Below are positions 15,724-23,759 of a DNA stretch of 64,000 nucleotides, piece after piece. Both the position numbers and the translations under genes were made by a program. How positions within the stretch are numbered: position 1 is the stretch's first letter; each line of letters starts with the position of its first letter. The stretch comes from Vulcanimicrobiota bacterium (GTDB lineage: Bacteria > Vulcanimicrobiota > Xenobia > Xenobiales > JADMJV01): contig JAHBVR010000002.1 of assembly GCA_019637395.1 (NCBI GenBank), positions 462,063 to 526,062 on the forward strand. Reading direction: 5' to 3'. The notes under the pieces are model-generated. The model ran no database searches. It saw nothing but the letters and a program-made list of their open reading frames with translations, and had not been told where the DNA came from.

Positions 15724-15757
15724 AAAGGGCGAAGTTTTGGCTTCGCTCTTTTTGTTT
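15724..15757 (+). terminator. intrinsic terminator
   Basis: GGGCGAAG (15727-15734) pairs with CTTCGCTC (15741-15748) around a 6-nt loop, with one G-T wobble, followed by TTTTTGTTT. It terminates the 83-aa gene and insulates the YidD-fusion gene downstream. Confidence 0.85.
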
Positions 15758-15802
15758 AACAATCCATGCAGCGAATTTATCGCCCCCTCAACCCGCTCCA
15801 CC

Positions 15803-15808
15803 TAGACT
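15803..15808 (+). promoter_or_regulatory. -10-like hexamer 6 nt before the YidD-fusion start
   Basis: TAGACT followed by 6 nt and ATG. There is no Shine-Dalgarno for this ATG, so a leaderless transcript is plausible. Confidence 0.35.
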
Positions 15809-15814
15809 GCAAGT

Positions 15815-17719
15815 ATGAAGGCCGGCATCCGTCTCTACAAAGACTACATTTCCGAGGACTACAACAGCCTGCGCCAGTCGCGCTGCATGTTCGCTCCCAC
15901 CTGCTCGTCCTATGCCCAGGAGTCGATCGCCAAACACGGACCCATCCATGGCCTCAGAGACGGCTTTGAACACCTGGGCCAGTGCAACACCAAACACCAC
16001 GCCGAGCAACTCTCGGCCTTCCTGGGGACTCTGGGCCAACCCGGCCCCATGGACAAACTCACCTTCGAAACCCCTGAAGTCGAGGCCCGGCTCCGCCAGC
16101 TCGAAGGCCAGGTGGAAGAACTGGCTCAACAGGCTCAAAAGGGCCCCACTCCCCAACTGCAGGCCCAATTCGGGCACGTGGTGGCCGACATGCAACAAAA
16201 TCTGCATGTGGCTACCATCCAGCACCCCGGGAAAGAGCCCGAAGGCTTCCACATCAGCGCCTCCACCGCCATGGCTCCGTTGCGCCCGCTGCAAGACCGC
16301 AACTGGCTGCAAACCGGCATCGCCAGCCTGGCCGGAGCCACCCTGGCCACCATCGGCGCCGCCGCCGGCGGTCTCTTTCTGCTGGCCATCGGCCAGAGCT
16401 TCAAAGACGGTGTCACCCAGGGTTTTAACGCCGGCAAAATCCTGGGACGTAACCTGGCTGACAGAGTCACCGGAGTGGATAAACTACCCAACCAGCGCCA
16501 GCCTCTCGAGCCGCTCGCGAACACGAAAAAAGCCCCAAACGAAGTCATTCCCGGCTCCTGGAAGCTCTTGGCCCTGGTCGACGCCACCTCGGCCGACCTG
16601 GAGCCCCAAAGGACCCGTAAGTTCCTCGATGTCCAGCAACCCGGCGTTACCGCCCAGATCCGGCGTGTCGGCCACACTCCCGGTCATCTCCAGGCCAAGG
16701 GCATCGCTCAACTGGCCGGCGCCGGCGGCATCGTGGCCGCTTCCGTTGGCTTGAACCTGCTGCTGGGCGCTTCCGGCTGGGGCCTGGCCCTGGGCGCTGC
16801 CGGCAGCCTGATCACGGCCGGCAGCCTGGCCAGCCGCGGCCTGGGCAACCTGCACCTGGCCAAAACCCAGGGCCAGATCCACCAGGAGCCCGCCTGGACG
16901 GGTACCCGCACCTGGGCCCATCAGCAAACTGTTCAAACAAACGGCCACGCTCCCCAGACCCCGGAGCAAATCGAACAACTCATGCCCGGGGCCGAGAAAA
17001 CCATCCTCAATTTGGACGGCCATGGTAAAGACAACCGCACCGTCGGCGGACTCACTCTCGACAAGCTGCCCAAAAGCGAGGCGGTTGTCTTAGAAGCCTG
17101 CCACACCGCCGACCTGGACAACCTCAGAAACCTGGCCGACAAAGCCGCGGCGGCCGTGGTCAGCCAGGACTCCATGTGGGAAGCCGGCCTGCCCTGGTCC
17201 TATATGCTGCCCCGCCTGGATGAAATGGGCGCCGACGGCCGCTCCTGGGCCACCTCGGTGGTGCAGCGCCACGGCGGCAATGAATACGTGCCTACCCTGA
17301 GCGCCATCGATCTCCACAAAATCGAAGATCTGGGAAAATCCGTCGACCGACTCCGGGAAAAACTGCAGCACGCCTACAAAAACGGGCACAAACGCGAAAT
17401 TCAGCGGGCCCGGGACATGACCACCAAATTCTCGCGCCTGGGTCAGCAGACCCACAATCCCGCCCAGTGGATCTTCAAAGCCACCGAACTCCAGCGCGAC
17501 GGCGACCTGGGCAGTTGGCTGGCCAACCTGGAGCGCAGTTGCTCCGATCCCGAAGTTATCCAGGCCGCCCACCAGGCCCGCCAGTTGCTCCAAGAAACGG
17601 TGCTGGCCAACCGGTTTCACAATAAACCCACCAGCGGCCTCTCCATCGAGCTTCCCGAATTCAATCCGCTGCTTCAGGCGGTGGGCCGGCTGGCCGATTT
17701 GATGGGCAAGTTAGTGTGA
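15815..17719 (+). CDS. YidD-like domain fused to clostripain-like (C11) peptidase
   Basis: A 634-aa protein. Residues about 3-55 match YidD (membrane-insertion efficiency factor): R-L-Y-K-D-Y-I-S, then C-M-F-A-P-T-C-S-S-Y-A-Q-E-S-I-A-K-H-G. Two Gly/Ala-rich hydrophobic stretches (about 168-195 and 290-345) look membrane-embedded. From about 370 the sequence resembles clan CD clostripain-type peptidases: L-D-G-H403-G for the catalytic His, L-E-A-C429-H-T for the Cys. Then V-V-S-Q-D-S...G-L-P-W-S-Y parallels the C11 S-E...G-W-x-Y block. The C-terminal 130 residues are helical. A YidD-protease fusion is unusual; I know of no described function. Stand-alone gene behind a terminator. Confidence 0.75.
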   Translation: MKAGIRLYKDYISEDYNSLRQSRCMFAPTCSSYAQESIAKHGPIHGLRDGFEHLGQCNTKHHAEQLSAFLGTLGQPGPMDKLTFETPEVEARLRQLEGQVEELAQQAQKGPTPQLQAQFGHVVADMQQNLHVATIQHPGKEPEGFHISASTAMAPLRPLQDRNWLQTGIASLAGATLATIGAAAGGLFLLAIGQSFKDGVTQGFNAGKILGRNLADRVTGVDKLPNQRQPLEPLANTKKAPNEVIPGSWKLLALVDATSADLEPQRTRKFLDVQQPGVTAQIRRVGHTPGHLQAKGIAQLAGAGGIVAASVGLNLLLGASGWGLALGAAGSLITAGSLASRGLGNLHLAKTQGQIHQEPAWTGTRTWAHQQTVQTNGHAPQTPEQIEQLMPGAEKTILNLDGHGKDNRTVGGLTLDKLPKSEAVVLEACHTADLDNLRNLADKAAAAVVSQDSMWEAGLPWSYMLPRLDEMGADGRSWATSVVQRHGGNEYVPTLSAIDLHKIEDLGKSVDRLREKLQHAYKNGHKREIQRARDMTTKFSRLGQQTHNPAQWIFKATELQRDGDLGSWLANLERSCSDPEVIQAAHQARQLLQETVLANRFHNKPTSGLSIELPEFNPLLQAVGRLADLMGKLV

Positions 17720-17735
17720 AACAGCGGAACGGAGG

Positions 17736-18644
17736 TTATGCCCCCCAGTATAGGAACAGCAAGACTTCCACTAACAGCACCAGCAACACCCCGAAGGTAC
17801 CCGCCCGCTCCAGCCACGCCGGCTGTCCTTCCGCCGGCTGCAGCCAGAAATTCAAGGCCGACGTCAAGCGCGGCATCACCACCCAGGTCAGCAGACTACA
17901 GCTCAATACATTATCGCGCAGCACCGCCACCGGCAACGGGTTGCGCCAGGAAACCAGCTGCGGATCCACATAGCGCATGGTCAGCATCACGATCGGGTAG
18001 ATCGCGATCAACACCGAGAGCATCTGCTTCCAACCGGGGGGGCGGCCCTGATTCTGCGCCACCACCTCGAACCAACCGCCGAAATCCAACACCAGCCGGC
18101 GCTGGCCGTGCAGGGCCGTTTCGATCTTCTTGAGCATGGCCAGGCGCTCCGGCGAAACCATAAAGGCGTCCGCGTGTTCCTGGCAATCAAAGCGCACCGC
18201 GATGGTCCAGTCGTTGCCCAGTTCCCTATACTCGGTGCCCAGATAGCCGGGGGAGGCCTTCTGTACCTCCAGAAACTCGAGCTGCCAGGCTCGAAACCGC
18301 TCCGCCGATTCGGGTGGCACCCGGGTCGAGACCATCAAGGTCACCGGCCGCGCCGAACTTCCCGGCCCGCACACCACCTCCTGATGAGGCGATAGGGGCG
18401 CCCCCCTGGCATACAACTCGCGCCGCCGCGGACTCTCTAACCAGGCCTGCAATCCCTCGTCGGATTGAAAGCGCAGTACTAACACCCAGCGGTCCTGCAG
18501 GCCGGGAACTTGCGGAAATTCTTCGGAATCTCGAAAACCAGGCAGCGCGCGGGCCGCCGCCACCACCTCGCGCTGCCACTCCCGCATGAATTCCAGGTCC
18601 CCTTGCGGCTGCAGCGAGTAAATTACATTGGCTAACCCTTGCAT
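17736..18644 (-). CDS. ABM-domain membrane protein (two antibiotic-monooxygenase-like domains)
   Basis: A 302-aa protein. Residues 1-95 and 100-200 are two ferredoxin-like ABM repeats, each with a P-G-F/P-G-Y-x-G strand turn and R-W/W-T-I-x-x-R-F. The last 90 residues hold three transmembrane helices (starting W-K-Q-M-L-S-V-L-I-A-I-Y-P). This arrangement is a known family of ABM superfamily membrane proteins without an assigned reaction. GAGG lies 5 nt before the ATG. Convergent with the YidD-fusion gene. Confidence 0.8.
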   Translation of the reverse strand: MQGLANVIYSLQPQGDLEFMREWQREVVAAARALPGFRDSEEFPQVPGLQDRWVLVLRFQSDEGLQAWLESPRRRELYARGAPLSPHQEVVCGPGSSARPVTLMVSTRVPPESAERFRAWQLEFLEVQKASPGYLGTEYRELGNDWTIAVRFDCQEHADAFMVSPERLAMLKKIETALHGQRRLVLDFGGWFEVVAQNQGRPPGWKQMLSVLIAIYPIVMLTMRYVDPQLVSWRNPLPVAVLRDNVLSCSLLTWVVMPRLTSALNFWLQPAEGQPAWLERAGTFGVLLVLLVEVLLFLYWGA

Positions 18645-18725
18645 CGGAGCCTCGTTCGCCTTTTATGCACGGAATTCCCCGATTTATCCAGGAAGGAATC
18701 GCCATGATCCCGAACCGCCGACCCC

Positions 18726-20015
18726 GTGTCGGAGTCTGCGATCAAGAGCCCGGACGAGGTGGCCAGGAATGCCAACCGACTGATCCTGGATGGAGACGTC
18801 GGGGGCGCTCTGGGGTTATTGAAGTCTCATTTGCTGCAGGATCCCTTAGAAAGCAAGCTCACCGATCTGGTGGACAGCCTGCTCGAGGGAGCCGCCTTGA
18901 TCGAGTTTTATCGCGATCTCCAGAAGTCGGCGCCGGATGACTGGCGACTGGTAATGGTGCTGGCCGCCGCCTATTCCCGCAGTGGCAAGGATTCGCTGGC
19001 GGTGGTGCAACTGCAAAAGCTGCTGCGCACCGACAGTGATCACCCCGAGGTATGGATGGCTCTGGCCCAGTGCTACCGGCGGCTGGACAAAGCCGAACTG
19101 GCTCTGCGCGCCCTCAACAGCCTGATCGATCTGCAACCCCAATATCCGCAAGCCCACGTCACCCGGCTGCTCTACCTGCTGGAATCGGGAGATTTGGAAG
19201 AAGCCACGGCTGCTTCGGTCTTCAGCCTGGAAGTCAAAGCTCTGCCGCCCGAGCTGCTCAGCTGGCTGGATAAAGTTAACCTCTACCTGGAGCAGGGCTT
19301 GAAACCGCCGGCCGCTCTGCTGGAGGAACAGGAGGAGCGGGCTCAGCCCGAGCCCGAGCCGGCTCCCTCCGCCCAGCCTCAACGAACCAGCAACCAGCAA
19401 CTCTCGCAACGCGAGAAGACCCAGCAGTTGCTTTCTTTCACCAACATGCTTGCGATCATGGTCAAAGGCGGACTCTCGTTCGGCCGCATTTTCGGCATCC
19501 TGGCTTCCAAGCAGTGCAGCCTCACCGGTTCCGTCATCAAAGATTTGGAAAAATCGGTGATGCGCGACGGAGAACCCCTCTCCAAAGCCCTGGCCCACCA
19601 TCCTGAGATCTTTTCCGACCAGTACCTGGCGCTGGTGGAAATGGGCGAGTCCACCAATCTGAGCCGCTGTCTCGACCGCCTCTGCGAACAGCTCAAGCTC
19701 GAATACCTGCGCAGCGAGCCCAAAGACGACTCGCGCCCGGCCCTGATTCTCTCCTGCCGCAACCTGGTGGACGCTCTGGAAGCCAGTGGCTCCGAGATTC
19801 AGGCCCTGGGCTGGGCGGTGCGCGCTTGCGCCGACGACAAAATCCGCGCCGCCATGCAAGAGCTGGAAAAGCAAGTGAGTTCCGGCATCCGCCTGGCTGA
19901 ATGCAAATTTCCCCCCATCTTCACGCCCCTCATCACCAGTCTGCTGGTCGCCCACGACGCGGTCGGCACCACCCCCAATGCCTTCAAAGATCTTGCGAGG
20001 TTGCTGACCCGATGA
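18726..20015 (+). CDS. TPR protein with soluble T2SS-F (GspF/PilC)-like domains
   Basis: A 429-aa protein. Residues about 10-200 are TPR helices (for example L-V-M-V-L-A-A-A-Y-S-R-S-G-K). A Glu/Pro-rich linker follows (about 200-225). Residues about 235-320 match the cytoplasmic four-helix GspF domain: F-T-N-M-L-A-I-M-V-K-G-G-L-S, L-E-K-S-V-M-R-D-G-E-P-L-S-K-A-L-A-H-H-P, F-S-D-Q-Y-L-A-L-V-E-M-G-E-S. A second, more degenerate copy spans 330-425. GspF/PilC normally has membrane helices after each copy; none is present here. The GTG at 18726 has no good ribosome site; an AGGAAGG at 18690 points to an ATG in another frame. Overlaps the next gene by ATGA. Confidence 0.72.
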   Translation: MSESAIKSPDEVARNANRLILDGDVGGALGLLKSHLLQDPLESKLTDLVDSLLEGAALIEFYRDLQKSAPDDWRLVMVLAAAYSRSGKDSLAVVQLQKLLRTDSDHPEVWMALAQCYRRLDKAELALRALNSLIDLQPQYPQAHVTRLLYLLESGDLEEATAASVFSLEVKALPPELLSWLDKVNLYLEQGLKPPAALLEEQEERAQPEPEPAPSAQPQRTSNQQLSQREKTQQLLSFTNMLAIMVKGGLSFGRIFGILASKQCSLTGSVIKDLEKSVMRDGEPLSKALAHHPEIFSDQYLALVEMGESTNLSRCLDRLCEQLKLEYLRSEPKDDSRPALILSCRNLVDALEASGSEIQALGWAVRACADDKIRAAMQELEKQVSSGIRLAECKFPPIFTPLITSLLVAHDAVGTTPNAFKDLARLLTR

Positions 20016-21175
20016 AAAAAATCGCCTTCGCCGCCCTGCTTCTCAGCACGGCTTACTGCCAGTCGCTCAACGGTAAGAACTGCATTGTGCTCATCAGCAC
20101 TCCGGCCAGCAAAGCGCGCATCGAAAAGCTGGCCGACGCCGTGGTGGAACTGCGCGGCCGGGCTCGATTGAGCCGTGAGCAATTGCCGCTGGCCGTTATC
20201 GACCAGGCCACTCCGGCCCATGCTCCGGCCATCAAGCGGCTCGGTTTTGAAGCCGCCGACCTGCCGGTGGCCACCACCGGCACCATCGACCGCAGCGGAC
20301 TGCCCTTGAGCGCCAATATCAATCGCCCGCCACTCAGCATCGACCCCAAAACCGTCGCCTACTACCTGCTGGCCGAGTGGGGCCGGCGCGAAAAGAAGCC
20401 CCCCAACCTTCCCACCTTTCCTTACACCCCTCTGAGCGGTGACCAGGCCAGGGCGGAAGGGGACTACGTGGCCATCCCGGCGGGGAAGTTTTGGCGCGGC
20501 TGCTGTGACGGCGAACTGGACGAGTTCCCGCCTACTCCCGTAGAGGTGGGGGCCTTCAGCATTGGCAAGCGGGAAGTGACGGTGGAGCAGTTCGGCCGCT
20601 TCGTGGCAGCCACCGCCTACAAGACCAGGGCCGAAGAAGACGGCTACGGCTGGTGCCTGAGGAACGGCGAGTGGGATAAAGTAAGCGGTGCTAACTGGCG
20701 TAACCCCGGCGGGCAGGATAAGCCTGCTGCGCCGGACGCCCCCGTGTCCCAGGTCACCAAAGGCGACGCCCAGGCCTATTGCGACTGGGCCAAAGTCCGC
20801 TTGCCCAGCGAGGACGAATGGGAAAAGGCGGCTCGTGGCCGCAATGGACGCCGTTACCCCTGGGGCGACAGGTGGCAGGCCAGCGGCCGAAGCGAAGCCG
20901 CCAGCCCTTACGGCTGTCTGGCCATGGGTGGGGGAGTGCGCGAATGGACCGATTCGCCCTTTCGTCTCTACCACCCCGACGTGGTCATCAAAGAGCCCAA
21001 AGCTGGCCGCTTCATGGTCCGCGGTGGAGCGGAAAGCGACAACGCGCGCGAATGCCGCGCCACCTATCGTTTCACCGCCTTACCCGAAGCGCGCAGCGAT
21101 CAAATGGGCTTTCGCGTGGTGCTCTCCAAAGACACCCGCCTCGGTCGCTCGGACGGAGACGGCTCTTCTACCTGA
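20012..21175 (+). CDS. secreted FGE-sulfatase-fold (SUMF1-type) protein
   Basis: A 387-aa exported protein with a short signal peptide (M-K-K-I-A-F-A-A-L-L-L-S-T-A-Y-C). Residues 25-130 are a domain I do not know. From about 150 the formylglycine-generating-enzyme-like fold is clear: Y-V-A-I-P-A-G-K-F-W-R-G, F-S-I-G-K-R-E-V-T-V-E-Q-F, R-L-P-S-E-D-E-W-E-K-A-A-R-G, Y-P-W-G, G-G-V-R-E-W-T-D, V-R-G-G. The paired active-site Cys of true FGE are not obvious, so a hydroxylase-like or binding role is more likely. Coupled (ATGA) to the upstream TPR/T2SS-F-like gene. Confidence 0.82.
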   Translation: MKKIAFAALLLSTAYCQSLNGKNCIVLISTPASKARIEKLADAVVELRGRARLSREQLPLAVIDQATPAHAPAIKRLGFEAADLPVATTGTIDRSGLPLSANINRPPLSIDPKTVAYYLLAEWGRREKKPPNLPTFPYTPLSGDQARAEGDYVAIPAGKFWRGCCDGELDEFPPTPVEVGAFSIGKREVTVEQFGRFVAATAYKTRAEEDGYGWCLRNGEWDKVSGANWRNPGGQDKPAAPDAPVSQVTKGDAQAYCDWAKVRLPSEDEWEKAARGRNGRRYPWGDRWQASGRSEAASPYGCLAMGGGVREWTDSPFRLYHPDVVIKEPKAGRFMVRGGAESDNARECRATYRFTALPEARSDQMGFRVVLSKDTRLGRSDGDGSST

Positions 21176-21221
21176 AGCAGCTCTTTCAAGCGCGTCCTGT
21201 GGGGCCCTGTAGATATCCTCC

Positions 21222-23318
21222 TCACTGGCCCGGCTGCTTGTCGGCCGCTTCCATCTGAAGCAGGGCTGATATCTGCCGCTTGCGATTGGGCCGTTTGCCC
21301 AGAAGCTGATCCCCGGAGGCCTCGACCGGAAGGCGGGAGTGCTCTTTGGAGGACTTGTCGGGAACGGGCGGCGGCGACGAGGGAAGTTCCTGAAGCTCAT
21401 CGTTCACGTCGATCTGAAGCAGGTCTGACATCCGCCGCTTGCGGTTGGGCCGGTTGCCCAGGGGGCGGTCCCACTTCTTGGAGTATTCTTTTTCGCTGAG
21501 AGCCAGTTCCGATTCGGCGCCCTTCCTGAGGATGTCGGCCGACAGGCGCTGCTTGGTCGCCTCCTCGAGTAGCTGCTTATACCGTTCCGCCTCGGCCTGA
21601 AGTCGGGCAATCTCCCTTTCCGATTCCGGATCTTTGGTCTTCTGGTTGATCTTGGCCTGGGCCGCCTCGGCCTGGCGTTCGGCCGTCTGCTGGCGAGTTT
21701 CGGCTTCGCTCACGGCTAGCTTGGCTGCCTCGGAACGGGCCTCAGAGGCCTGTGTGAGTTGCCGGGCGATGCGCAGCTCATCGCGGGCCTGGTCCAGTTC
21801 CTTCTGCAGCTTGAGGGCTGCTTCGTTGCCTTTGAGGGCTTCATTGGCCTTGACTTCAAGCAGGGCCATGCGCTTCTGCAGTTCCTGGTTCTCGGCTTCC
21901 ACCTGCTGGCGCCGGGCCTCTTCCGATTTGGCTTTCTCGGCCAGCATGGCGGCCTGGCTCTCGGCTGCTTCCGCCCGCGCTTTGGCCGCGTCCTGCGATT
22001 TGCCGGCCTGCTCCAGCGCCAGGGCTCGCTTCTCGGCCTCGTCCCTCTTCTTTTTGGCTGCTTCGCCGCGCGCCTCCGACTCGTTCAAGGCCGTGCTCAC
22101 CCTGGCCAGCTCCTGGCGAGCTTTTTCCAGTTCGGTTTTCATCTGATCATGCGAAACGGAAGACTGAGCCACCCCGGCCTGGCGTTCCAATTCTAGAAGA
22201 GCCGCCCGCTTCTCCAGGGCTTTATTCTGAATCTCCAGTTCGTAGCGCTTGGCTTCGGCGATGGCCGCTTTCTCCTCGGCGGCGATAGCTTTGCCTTCAG
22301 CCAGTTTTTTGGCGGCCTCGGCCGCCTCGGCCTTGGCTTTTTCGCTCTCGGCTTTGATGCGCTCGGCCGCCAGGCGCTTTTCCAGGGCCGCCCCATCGGG
22401 GGTGCCGGCGCCCAGCAGCACATTGCTGGGAGCGGCCGAGGCCAGAATCCATTGATCGGTGCCGGGACCTTCATAGCGCAACATGGGCGTCTGGGGGGCC
22501 GTCTCGTGGCGGAAGGTCGAGTCTTTTACTTCCTTGCGGATGTAGTTGTTGATGCTTTGCAGAGTGATCTTGCCATTGGCCTCGGCGGATTTGCTCAGCG
22601 CTTCGACCAGGTAATAAGTGAAGTAACCGTGCTTCTTCTCCTCCGACTCCCAGGAACGTTCGCCTACGCTGCAGGCGAACAAGGTGGCCAGATTGCGTCC
22701 CTGATTGCCGGGAGCGGTGGGGGTATTGGTGGCGCCGGCGCTATTGAAGACCAGCGACCTGGAAAATTGGTCGTTGAGAGGGTTGCTCGAGTCGCCGCGG
22801 CCGGCGGTAGGATCATTGCGGCAGGCGTCCAGCAGGACCAACGAGTTGCGGGCTTTGGACTGGCCCAGATTCTCATAGACGGTGGAGCCGTTCAACGAGG
22901 TTATCTTCAAAGTGGCGCCGGCGCGCGGGTCGGCCTCCTGGGTCAGCAGATAGGTCTCGTTGTCCTTATTGATGCCGTGGCCGGCAAAATAAAAGATGAT
23001 GGTGTCATCCGGCCCGGCGTTCTGGCGCAGCCAGTCCAGGCGATAGACCACATTGGTCAAGGAGGGGCGATTATTCTCATCGGGAGCGTCGGTGGTGTAG
23101 AGGAAAATGTTCTTCTGCTGAACCTGCATCTTGTCGGCCAGCGTCTTGGCCAGCAGCTTGGCATCCGAGCCGGCGTAGTTGAGTTTGGTGACGCCGCCGC
23201 GCAGATAGTTGTCCACTCCGATGAGCACCGCCCAGGTAGTGCCTTCGGCGCGGGCGCACTGGGTCAGCAGTAAAGTGAGGGTGGTCAGGGAAAGGAGGCG
23301 GCGAGAAGACAGTTTCAT
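21222..23318 (-). CDS. exported caspase-fold (metacaspase) peptidase with coiled coil
   Basis: A 698-aa protein: signal peptide (cut after C-A-R-A, about 24), then a C14 caspase domain to about residue 295 with an intact dyad, F-A-G-H114-G and L-L-D-A-C166-R-N-D. Residues about 310-610 form a long Ala/Glu/Lys coiled coil. The tail carries two copies of L-G-(N/K)-R-P-N-R-K-R-x2-S-x-L-L-Q at 620-635 and 673-688. Prokaryotic metacaspases cut after Arg/Lys, so these basic repeats could be auto-processing sites or binding motifs. It ends a minus-strand run downstream of the TpsBA genes. Confidence 0.85.
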   Translation of the reverse strand: MKLSSRRLLSLTTLTLLLTQCARAEGTTWAVLIGVDNYLRGGVTKLNYAGSDAKLLAKTLADKMQVQQKNIFLYTTDAPDENNRPSLTNVVYRLDWLRQNAGPDDTIIFYFAGHGINKDNETYLLTQEADPRAGATLKITSLNGSTVYENLGQSKARNSLVLLDACRNDPTAGRGDSSNPLNDQFSRSLVFNSAGATNTPTAPGNQGRNLATLFACSVGERSWESEEKKHGYFTYYLVEALSKSAEANGKITLQSINNYIRKEVKDSTFRHETAPQTPMLRYEGPGTDQWILASAAPSNVLLGAGTPDGAALEKRLAAERIKAESEKAKAEAAEAAKKLAEGKAIAAEEKAAIAEAKRYELEIQNKALEKRAALLELERQAGVAQSSVSHDQMKTELEKARQELARVSTALNESEARGEAAKKKRDEAEKRALALEQAGKSQDAAKARAEAAESQAAMLAEKAKSEEARRQQVEAENQELQKRMALLEVKANEALKGNEAALKLQKELDQARDELRIARQLTQASEARSEAAKLAVSEAETRQQTAERQAEAAQAKINQKTKDPESEREIARLQAEAERYKQLLEEATKQRLSADILRKGAESELALSEKEYSKKWDRPLGNRPNRKRRMSDLLQIDVNDELQELPSSPPPVPDKSSKEHSRLPVEASGDQLLGKRPNRKRQISALLQMEAADKQPGQ
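21255..21461 (-). repeat. tandem coding repeat in the metacaspase tail
   Basis: Two 48-bp units (21414-21461 and 21255-21302) encode the repeated R-P-N-R-K-R motif. They are highly similar at DNA level with a 159-bp period, suggesting internal duplication. Confidence 0.7.
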
Positions 23319-23354
23319 AAACTACAAATTACGGGAACCCGGGACATCCCCTCC

Positions 23355-23756
23355 TTAGGGCGGGCTCCCGTTGCGAACCTGGATCGCCTTCCAACGTTCG
23401 AATTGCTCGGTCGTCAAGATTTCCTGAATTTTGCGGGCCGTGCTGACGTCCAGCATTTTGGCCTCGACTTCGTTGGCGGCGATTTCCTCGAACTTGGCTC
23501 GAATCTGTGGCAGCGGAGCCCGCGCCCGCAGCAGAGTGTTGACGCCCTTCTGCAGGCTGGCGTTGCGTTCCTGACAGGCAACCAGCTGGCGGCGCAGCTC
23601 GTCCAGGGCCCGGGTGATCCGCCCGCGCTGTTCCTTAGACAGGTTCAGTTCCTTGCTGAAACTCATCACCGTCTGGACCTTGCGCGGTGGATCGCAACGG
23701 CCCGGCCCGCTCAAGCAGAGCAGGCAGGCCGCCAGGCAGAGGAGGCGGCCAGACAC
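23355..23756 (-). CDS. Spy/CpxP-like periplasmic protein
   Basis: A 133-aa protein with a signal peptide (cut near G-P-G-R-C; the Cys also allows a lipoprotein reading) and an all-helical mature part. It contains L-N-L-S-K-E-Q-R-G-R-I and L-T-T-E-Q-F-E-R-W, the L-T-x2-Q signature of the Spy/CpxP/ZraP group. Those act as periplasmic chaperones or metal-stress adaptors. It starts 3 bp after TpsA, and a role in handling the secreted protein is an inference from position. Confidence 0.75.
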   Translation of the reverse strand: MSGRLLCLAACLLCLSGPGRCDPPRKVQTVMSFSKELNLSKEQRGRITRALDELRRQLVACQERNASLQKGVNTLLRARAPLPQIRAKFEEIAANEVEAKMLDVSTARKIQEILTTEQFERWKAIQVRNGSPP

Positions 23757-23759
23757 GGA

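Noticed and set aside
18704-18940. ATG with a good AGGAAGG site just upstream of the TPR/T2SS-F-like gene, in another frame
   Set aside because: The frame encodes a non-homologous Arg/Gly-rich product while the TPR frame is clear from 18726. A sequencing frameshift near 18705-18725 cannot be excluded.
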